A stretch of DNA of 5,101 nucleotides from Candidatus Methanomethylophilaceae archaeon (GTDB lineage Archaea; Thermoplasmatota; Thermoplasmata; Methanomassiliicoccales; Methanomethylophilaceae). Under the pieces are notes generated by a model. It had not been told where the DNA came from. It saw only the letters and a program-made list of their open reading frames with translations, and did not search any database. The stretch lies in the NCBI GenBank assembly GCA_017395275.1, contig JAFPVN010000233.1:1-5101 (forward strand), in the 5' to 3' direction. This document shows, in pieces, positions 1-5,000 of this stretch. Positions within the stretch are counted from its first letter, which is position 1, and each line of letters opens with the position of its first letter. A program made the position numbers and the translations under genes.

Positions 1-1013
1 ACCCAGATTCTGTAACCCGTCCTGTGGACGAGCATCCCGCTGCCCATGGATGTGATCATCATCCCGAATACCATCGGCAACAGGGCGTAACCGCAGTGGA
101 GTGCGTCGTAGTCGTATACGGCGGTGATGTACATCGCTATGTACGTCAGCGACCCTATCATCGCGAATCCCATGATGAAGAGATATATGGCCGAGAGGAC
201 CACTGTGCGCTTGTGCACCAGTTTCGGAGTGATCACGGGGTCCTCCGCCCTCCTCTCTATGTGAATGAAGACCAGCAGCAGTATGATGGCACCAGCGATC
301 ATCAGTACTGACCTGGGGCTGAGGAAATCCATCTCGTCGCCGATCCACTGGAAGTACAGCAGTATGTCGAGAATCAGCAGGGTGAGGACGGAGATCCCGA
401 AGTAGTCGATCCTCTTCAGGTCCTTCGCCTCGGACGACGGGAACTTCCTCACGGTGAGCAGGAGGCATACAGCCGCTATGGGGACGTTGATGTAGAAGAC
501 CCAGTGCCACGAGATGTATGTGCATATTGCACCACCGACGAGGGGTCCGATACCGCTCCCGACACCGAACACCGCTCCCAGCATACCCTGGATCTTCCCC
601 CTGTCCTCGGGGGCGTAGAAGTCTGCTACCGATGCCATGGCGACCGGCATCACTATGCCCCCTCCCAGGCCCTGCACGGCGCGGAACACGATGAGCATCT
701 CCATGCTGGCGGACAGTCCGGCGGCCACGGAACCGCCTATGAACAGGAGCAGGCCGATGATGAACAACGGTTTCCTGCCGAAACGGTCCGACATCTTGCC
801 TGCGATCGGCACCATTGCAGTCTCACACAGGAGATAGGCGGTGATCATCCAGGAGTACAGTTCCTCCCCCTTCAGGTCCCTGGCGATGGTCATCCCGCAG
901 GTGCCCACGATGGTCCCGTCCATACATGCCATCAGCATGCCGAGGGCCAGTCCGGCCATGGCCATGGCCTTGACCTTTGGGTCGATGTCCCTGTAGCTCG
1001 GTGCCATGCTCAT
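1..1013 (-). CDS. Partial MFS exporter, DHA2 (EmrB/QacA-like) drug:H+ antiporter family; C-terminus beyond window
   Basis: This is a proton-driven efflux pump of the inner (cytoplasmic) membrane; the substrate cannot be read from sequence. The 337 visible residues contain the N-terminal half of a DHA2 protein. A D1-like motif follows the first membrane segment (MDGTIVG, residues 31-37). Motif A is GKMSDRFGRK (72-81), motif B is RAVQGLGGG (111-119), and motif C ends in GSGIGPLVGG (152-161). The DHA2-typical WHWVFYINVP (169-178) follows, then further hydrophobic segments to the edge. DHA2 proteins usually have 14 membrane segments and about 450-500 residues, so roughly a third is missing. I chose the ATG at 1013 because a TATA-like GTTATA lies about 26 bases upstream and no Shine-Dalgarno is seen, which fits a leaderless mRNA; the ATG at 1007 is an alternative. 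The two upstream ArsR-type genes on the same strand suggest metal- or toxicant-linked control (inference). The family call is firm. Confidence 0.93.
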   Translation of the reverse strand, partial: MSMAPSYRDIDPKVKAMAMAGLALGMLMACMDGTIVGTCGMTIARDLKGEELYSWMITAYLLCETAMVPIAGKMSDRFGRKPLFIIGLLLFIGGSVAAGLSASMEMLIVFRAVQGLGGGIVMPVAMASVADFYAPEDRGKIQGMLGAVFGVGSGIGPLVGGAICTYISWHWVFYINVPIAAVCLLLTVRKFPSSEAKDLKRIDYFGISVLTLLILDILLYFQWIGDEMDFLSPRSVLMIAGAIILLLVFIHIERRAEDPVITPKLVHKRTVVLSAIYLFIMGFAMIGSLTYIAMYITAVYDYDALHCGYALLPMVFGMMITSMGSGMLVHRTGYRIW

Positions 1014-1023
1014 TACCGCAGGA

Positions 1024-1042
1024 TATACGGTAACGGTATAAC
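1024..1042 (-). promoter_or_regulatory. Putative promoter TATA and partly symmetric operator of the MFS gene
   Basis: On the minus strand GTTATA (1037-1042) is centred about 26 bases before the ATG at 1013, where an archaeal TATA box would sit for a leaderless transcript. It overlaps a 17-base element at 1024-1040, TATACGGTAACGGTATA on the plus strand, which is symmetric except for one mismatched pair. A factor bound there would block TBP or polymerase. The position is seen in the sequence; repressor binding is inferred. Confidence 0.45.
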
Positions 1043-1090
1043 AAAGGTGCGGGCAAGACGTATCCGAGCCAATGTCGATACAATTCCGAT

Positions 1091-1139
1091 ATAATCGAAA
1101 TAATCATTATCTCGGATTATAGATTGGATGACATAATCT
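1091..1139. promoter_or_regulatory. AT-rich block with nested inverted repeats upstream of the MFS promoter
   Basis: The 199-base spacer between the MFS gene and the Cys-rich regulator holds an AT-rich stretch with several short symmetric elements. These are ATAATCATTAT (1100-1110, perfect around a central base), ATAATCGA (1091-1098) facing TCGGATTAT (1112-1120), and AGATT (1121-1125) facing AATCT (1135-1139). They lie 80-125 bases ahead of the MFS start, so they could be upstream operator sites or simply AT-rich promoter DNA. No convincing gene is seen in the spacer. Confidence 0.25.
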
Positions 1140-1176
1140 GTCGTATAAGCAATTTGATAAAGATGTGCCAGATTAG

Positions 1177-1204
1177 AAAAACGGACCGGCCCGTCCCCGG
1201 GCCG
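1177..1204 (-). terminator. Hairpin plus T-tract terminator after the Cys-rich ArsR-like gene
   Basis: Read on the minus strand, CGGCCCG (1198-1204), a GGGA loop and CGGGCCG (1187-1193) form a perfect 7-base-pair GC stem. A short GTCC spacer and five T residues (1177-1181) follow. It begins nine bases past the TGA of the 1213-1530 gene. Archaeal termination mainly needs the T-tract, so the hairpin may also protect the 3' end. It suggests the MFS gene is transcribed mostly from its own promoter. Confidence 0.65.
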
Positions 1205-1212
1205 TAAAGGGT

Positions 1213-1530
1213 TCAGCAGCAGTTCTCGCCGCACTTGCACTTGCAGCCGGTGGACCTGCAGGCGTCGATCTGGTCGTTGAAGTACTTGTTCAGGATGCAC
1301 ATCTGCGTCTCGTTGATCTTGTACTTGTTCCACTCGTGCCCCTCGGTGACATCGATGAGTCCGGCATCGACCATTGGCGCTACCTTGGCGATGACTCCCT
1401 TGTTGTCGATTCCGTACTTCTCTCCGATCTTGCATCCGCAGACCGGACCTTTCATGAGCATCTCGAAGATCTCGTGGCTATCGGCGTCTCCGAGCGATTT
1501 GATGATGGATACGATGTTTTCCGTTGCCAT
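1213..1530 (-). CDS. Cys-rich ArsR-like winged-helix protein, probable metal/thiol-responsive regulator
   Basis: This 105-residue protein aligns without gaps, at a constant offset of two residues, to the ArsR repressor encoded just upstream. The shared positions include the CxC pair (C31/C33 here), VDxG (54-57), W67, Y70 and YF (83-84), so the same fold is expected. It has nine cysteines: C31, C33, C78 and six in the last fifteen residues (C91, C96, C98, C100, C104, C105), a likely metal-binding tail. The usual ArsR recognition-helix pattern (S-x-P-x-x-S-R-H) is absent; the equivalent stretch is DNKGVIAKV. DNA contacts may therefore differ, or binding may be lost. I chose the ATG at 1530 because a CTATATAG element is centred 26 bases upstream and there is no Shine-Dalgarno; the in-frame ATG at 1545 would add five residues (MHIQI). 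A 20-base palindrome overlaps the promoter. The fold assignment is good; the ligand (arsenite, a soft metal or other) is unknown. Confidence 0.85.
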   Translation of the reverse strand: MATENIVSIIKSLGDADSHEIFEMLMKGPVCGCKIGEKYGIDNKGVIAKVAPMVDAGLIDVTEGHEWNKYKINETQMCILNKYFNDQIDACRSTGCKCKCGENCC

Positions 1531-1551
1531 GATTTGTATATGCATGAATGA

Positions 1552-1573
1552 CTATATAGCGATATCGCTATAT
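1552..1573 (-). promoter_or_regulatory. TATA element and 20-base perfect palindromic operator of the Cys-rich regulator
   Basis: ATATAGCGATATCGCTATAT (1554-1573) is a perfect palindrome. On the minus strand the TATA-like CTATATAG (1552-1559) overlaps its proximal arm and is centred about 26 bases before the ATG at 1530. Bound dimeric repressor would cover the TATA and BRE region, a common archaeal repression geometry. ArsR-family dimers generally bind imperfect inverted repeats of this scale. The symmetry is seen directly; which of the two regulators binds it is not. Confidence 0.65.
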
Positions 1574-1586
1574 CGACATATGCAAA

Positions 1587-1892
1587 TCAATCCCTGCAGT
1601 CGCACGGGAGTTTGATGAGACTGATCTCGTCCAGGCGGATCGAGTCGAAATAGTCCCGGAGCTGTTCTAGGGCGTCCGCATCGATGGAGTACCTTACCCA
1701 CTGCGCATCCTTCCTGGCTCTTACGATTCCGCTGTCCACGAGGATCTTCATGTGGCGCGAGAGCGTCGGCTGGGATATGTGCAGGCCCTCCAGAAGTTCG
1801 CAGGCGCATGTCTCCCCGTCCCTCAGGGTATTGAAGATCTTGAAGCGGTTCTCGTCCGACAGGGCCTTCAGCATCTTGACGGTCTCTGGCAT
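1587..1892 (-). CDS. ArsR/SmtB-family transcriptional repressor
   Basis: This is a dimeric winged-helix repressor expected to leave DNA when it binds a metal or metalloid. Its 101 residues are a typical ArsR length. The order is: an N-terminal helix with KALSDENRFKIFNTL (9-23); a metal-binding-type ETCACELL (27-34) with C29 and C31, comparable to the ELCVCDL of arsenite-sensing ArsR; the recognition helix SQPTLSRHMKIL (40-51); and a beta-wing around RKDAQWVRYSID (60-71). A second CxC (C97, C99) lies near the C-terminus. The start at 1892 lacks a Shine-Dalgarno, but a TTATTTAG element is centred about 25 bases upstream, which fits a leaderless mRNA. The stop is 56 bases from the next regulator's ATG. 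An inverted repeat overlaps its own start, suggesting autoregulation. The Cys pairs favour a soft metal or As(III) ligand, but no ars transporter or reductase is visible, so I give no symbol. Confidence 0.95.
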   Translation of the reverse strand: MPETVKMLKALSDENRFKIFNTLRDGETCACELLEGLHISQPTLSRHMKILVDSGIVRARKDAQWVRYSIDADALEQLRDYFDSIRLDEISLIKLPCDCRD

Positions 1893-1904
1893 ATGCCTAT
1901 ATGC
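1889..1904 (-). promoter_or_regulatory. Inverted repeat over the start of the ArsR gene, candidate autoregulatory site
   Basis: GCATAT (1889-1894), a 4-base spacer and ATATGC (1899-1904) form a perfect 6-base inverted repeat spanning the start codon (1890-1892) and presumed transcription start. A nested perfect 10-base palindrome GGCATATGCC lies at 1888-1897. Binding here would block initiation from the TATA element at 1913-1920. Short arms make chance a real possibility. Confidence 0.4.
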
Positions 1905-1912
1905 AAATACGG

Positions 1913-1920
1913 CTAAATAA
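1913..1920 (-). promoter_or_regulatory. Putative TATA box of the ArsR gene
   Basis: On the minus strand this reads TTATTTAG, centred 24-25 bases ahead of the ATG at 1892. That places transcription start at or next to the start codon and explains the lack of a ribosome binding site. Confidence 0.5.
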
Positions 1921-1992
1921 GGCTGTCCATACCAAAATCCCTTTGGAGGGAGTATGACCCAGTCCTTATTCGTCGAACGATTCCGTTAATTA

Positions 1993-2000
1993 TTATATAT
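1993..2000 (+). promoter_or_regulatory. Putative TATA box of the large surface-protein gene
   Basis: TTATATAT lies in the most AT-rich part of the divergent spacer. Archaeal spacing puts transcription start near 2022, leaving a leader of about 40 bases before the ATG at 2064. This agrees with the presence of a Shine-Dalgarno there, unlike the three leftward genes. Confidence 0.55.
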
Positions 2001-2054
2001 TATTGAATCGCTAACACCTGATATTGGAGTGCGGTGCATACTGCATCTAGAATG

Positions 2055-2059
2055 GGTGA
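2055..2059 (+). promoter_or_regulatory. Ribosome binding site deciding the surface-protein start
   Basis: GGTGA matches the anti-Shine-Dalgarno of archaeal 16S rRNA and ends four bases before the ATG at 2064. The in-frame ATG at 2052 overlaps this site's upstream edge and has only a GGAGTG about 22 bases away, too distant. The 2064 start is therefore preferred. Confidence 0.65.
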
Positions 2060-2063
2060 ACTT

Positions 2064-5000
2064 ATGACCAACGGTCGCGCGAAGAATAACAAGCGTGCAG
2101 TCGCGTTCGCGTCTGTCGCTGTAGCAGTATTGATGATTATCTCCGGAGCGGTGTTCTTTAACTCGTCGGACACCTCCTACGCTGACCCTGTCACGCAGGA
2201 TGTGACGTACCACACCAACGGAGCATCGGGAACCAACGTCACCGTCTCGTATGTCGGCATAGTGGCGACGGAATACAATCCGACCTATTGGGCGGGTTCG
2301 TTCGATAACTGTCCGGGCAATTGGACCGGTGAGACCGTCAGCCACGACTATGGTGGTTCCATCGGGACCATAAGCGTCAAGATGGTGTTCGCCGGATGGT
2401 CGATCTACGCCACCCCCACCGCACAGACCGATATCTACGCACCCGGAGACGTGATCCCTTCGACGATACACGACCTCTACGCATTCTGGGCATTGCCCGA
2501 CGTCTTCTCCGGAGGCGCTCAGACCCTCAGGGCCACCAGCGCCAACCCCACAGCTCCCACCGCCTATGGAGGCACCCAGTACGCTGAGAGGATGTATACC
2601 ACCCAGTACTACCTCAGCAGCACTGTAAACATGGGGAATGTTAGTCTAAGGGAAGGCTCCTATAGGTCCCAGTCAGCTTACGGTTCCGGTAGCAACGGAG
2701 AGATTCACATAACCGGAAACGTCACTGCCAACGGAAACGTAGTCATCGACAACATCACCCTGTCGAGCGAAGCCGCCAGTACCAACCACGGATACGCGAC
2801 CAACGTGGGACTCTACGGCAACGGGCACAAGCTCATCATCGGTACGGGCATCGTCAACACCTTCGGCAGCACCGCCGACCGCGCACCACAGGTCTACGGG
2901 GGAGGAACCGGGAACACCACCGGAACGCCCGCTTATTCGCAGAAGGAGGTCGTGTCCAACGACGAACAGCTCAACGGCATGAAGTTCAACATGGGTTCCT
3001 TCCTGATCATCCACAGCGGATCCTACTACAACGCCTTCGCAGGAGGAAGGGCGAACATGGGTACCAACAGCGCACCCCTCTCCACCTATATGGTGTTCAA
3101 GAAGGCCACCGTCATCGATTCGGTCGGAGGAGGGAACGCCACCAACAGCGGAAGCAACCCGATATACGGTTCATCCACCGGTCTCAATCAGGTCGACCCC
3201 TACCAGGGAGGTACCTTCGTCTATGCGATCGGCCTCACCACCCTCGGTGACAGCTGGGCATCCCAGGAGACTGGTTACGAACAGACTGTAACAACCAAAG
3301 AAGGAGCCAACTTCCAGGGAGGATGCTCGGTCAGCAACGTCAACGGATCCACCCACGTGTTCGTCAGCGGGAACTCCTCCGTATGGGATGTCCAGGGAGG
3401 GGGAAGGGATGGATCCTCGCAGTGCGCATTCACCTACGTCGAGATCTCCGGAGAGGCGGAGGTCAGGCACGCCGCGTGCGGTCTGGTCACCGACGGTGCC
3501 AGCAGCGCCAACACCTGTTCCAAGGGAACGAAGGTGGTCGTCGCCGACAACCCCCGCATCTCGATGCTGTTCGGTGCCGGATACGACACATGGGCCAACC
3601 CCACCGCATCGAACATGACCGCGGGAAAGACCATCGAGGTCGACATCCGCGGAGGAACCATCGGATTCGTCTACGGCGGAGGATACAGGGGAACCGTCGG
3701 TTCCCAGGGCAACCAGCTGACCGTCGAGGTGAACATCACCGGCGGTACCGTCCTCTACGACGTCTTCGGAGGAGGTAGGGGAGGAATCGACAAGATGCTC
3801 CGTACCACCTCCGGGAAGGACCCGAGCGGTTCCGGATACCTGAACTCGACCGGACAGTCCGTCATCTACGGTGACGTCAGCGTCACCATCAGCGGCGACG
3901 CCCACATCATGGGAAACGTCTACGCCGGAGGGGAATCCGTCCCCAAGCTCACCAGATACTACGGTATCACAAACTTCAGCAACAATGATAACAACGTGGA
4001 AGTTGCGAAGGTCGTCGGATCCACATCGGTAACGGTCACCGGCAAAGCCGTCATCGAGGGAAGCGTGTACGGTTCCGGAAAGGGAATCGACATCGAGGGC
4101 GGAAACATAGTCGGCTCGTATACCCCCGTGACCGGAGACCCGGTCGCCGATTACTACACGAAGAACCTCGTTCTCTCCAAGAAGGCCGGAGACAACGGCT
4201 GGAGGTTCCTCGATTGGTACAACCACAGCTCGGAGAGCGGAGGCATCGTGTACGACACGGCCGCATCCTCCATGACGAAGTATCTGGAATACGCGAAGAC
4301 CACCGTCGACGCCAGTGTCAGTGTCGACAGCGGAACCATCGCCAGATCGGTCTACGGAGGGGGAGCTTACAGCAAGACCGGAGAGGACTCCAGTGTCGAC
4401 ATCGCCGGAGGATCCATCGGAATCGACGTATTCGGAGGAGGACTCGGAAGGCTGGACAACCAGTCCGTTGCCGGCAGCTCGTCCGTGACCATAGAGAACG
4501 GTACCATCGCAGGGAACGTCTACGGAGGTTCCGCATACGGTGTGGTTGCAGGCAACTCATCGGCCACCTTGGCCAACAACGGCACCATAACCGTCGGAGG
4601 CTCCATATACGGAGCCGGACTCGGTGCTGGAACCCACGAATCCGTCACGGGCAATTCATTCGCCATCATCAACAGCGGAAACGTCGCAGGATCGGTGTAC
4701 GGAGGTTCCGCTTACGGCATAGTCACCGGCAATTCCACCGCCACCATCGACGGCGGAGACATCGCCGGTAGCGTCTACGGAGGAGGACTCGGAGCTATGG
4801 ATGTCAACTCCGTTTCCGGTTCCACCTACACCAACGTGATCAGCGGTACCGTCCGCGGATCCGTCTACGGAGGATGCGCATGGGGTATCACCACAACCGA
4901 TTCCGTCGCAACGGTCTCCGGAGGAAGGATCCTCGGTGACGTGTTCGGCGGAGGTCTGGGAGTCAAGGAGCACGACTCAGTCCTCGGGGATTCCAAGGCC

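Noticed and set aside
504..1094. 196-codon open frame on the plus strand opposite the MFS gene
   Set aside because: Its product is His/Asp/Arg-rich with no recognisable motif, and it lies antisense to a clear transporter with all DHA2 motifs. It is a by-product of the transporter's codon bias.
1013..1435. Alternative minus-strand 140-codon frame across the regulator/MFS spacer
   Set aside because: It overlaps the Cys-rich regulator in another frame and runs through the terminator and promoter region. Its product shows no family features.
1578..1587. ATGCAAAT octamer similar to the eukaryotic Oct-factor motif
   Set aside because: The context is archaeal, so the resemblance is coincidental; it is of interest only as a repeat shared by the two regulator promoters.
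1938..1951. TCCCT-TTGG-AGGGA hairpin in the divergent spacer as a terminator or riboswitch
   Set aside because: The stem is only 5 base pairs with no T-tract, both flanking genes transcribe away from it, and there is no conserved riboswitch core.
2052..2063. Upstream in-frame ATG at 2052 as the surface-protein start
   Set aside because: It has no well-spaced Shine-Dalgarno and would overlap the GGTGA site that serves the ATG at 2064.
3171..4226. 351-codon open frame on the minus strand
   Set aside because: It is the exact antisense of the Gly-rich surface protein. Long reverse frames are expected from its G/C-ending codons, and the translation (Val/Asp/Gly/Ser-rich) has no domain and is far less coherent than the forward frame.
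4656..4973. Minus-strand 105-codon frame inside the repeat array, plus Arg-rich plus-strand frames at 3323-3778 and 4214-4771
   Set aside because: They mirror the repeat period of the forward protein in other frames and have low-complexity translations, so they are frame shadows.
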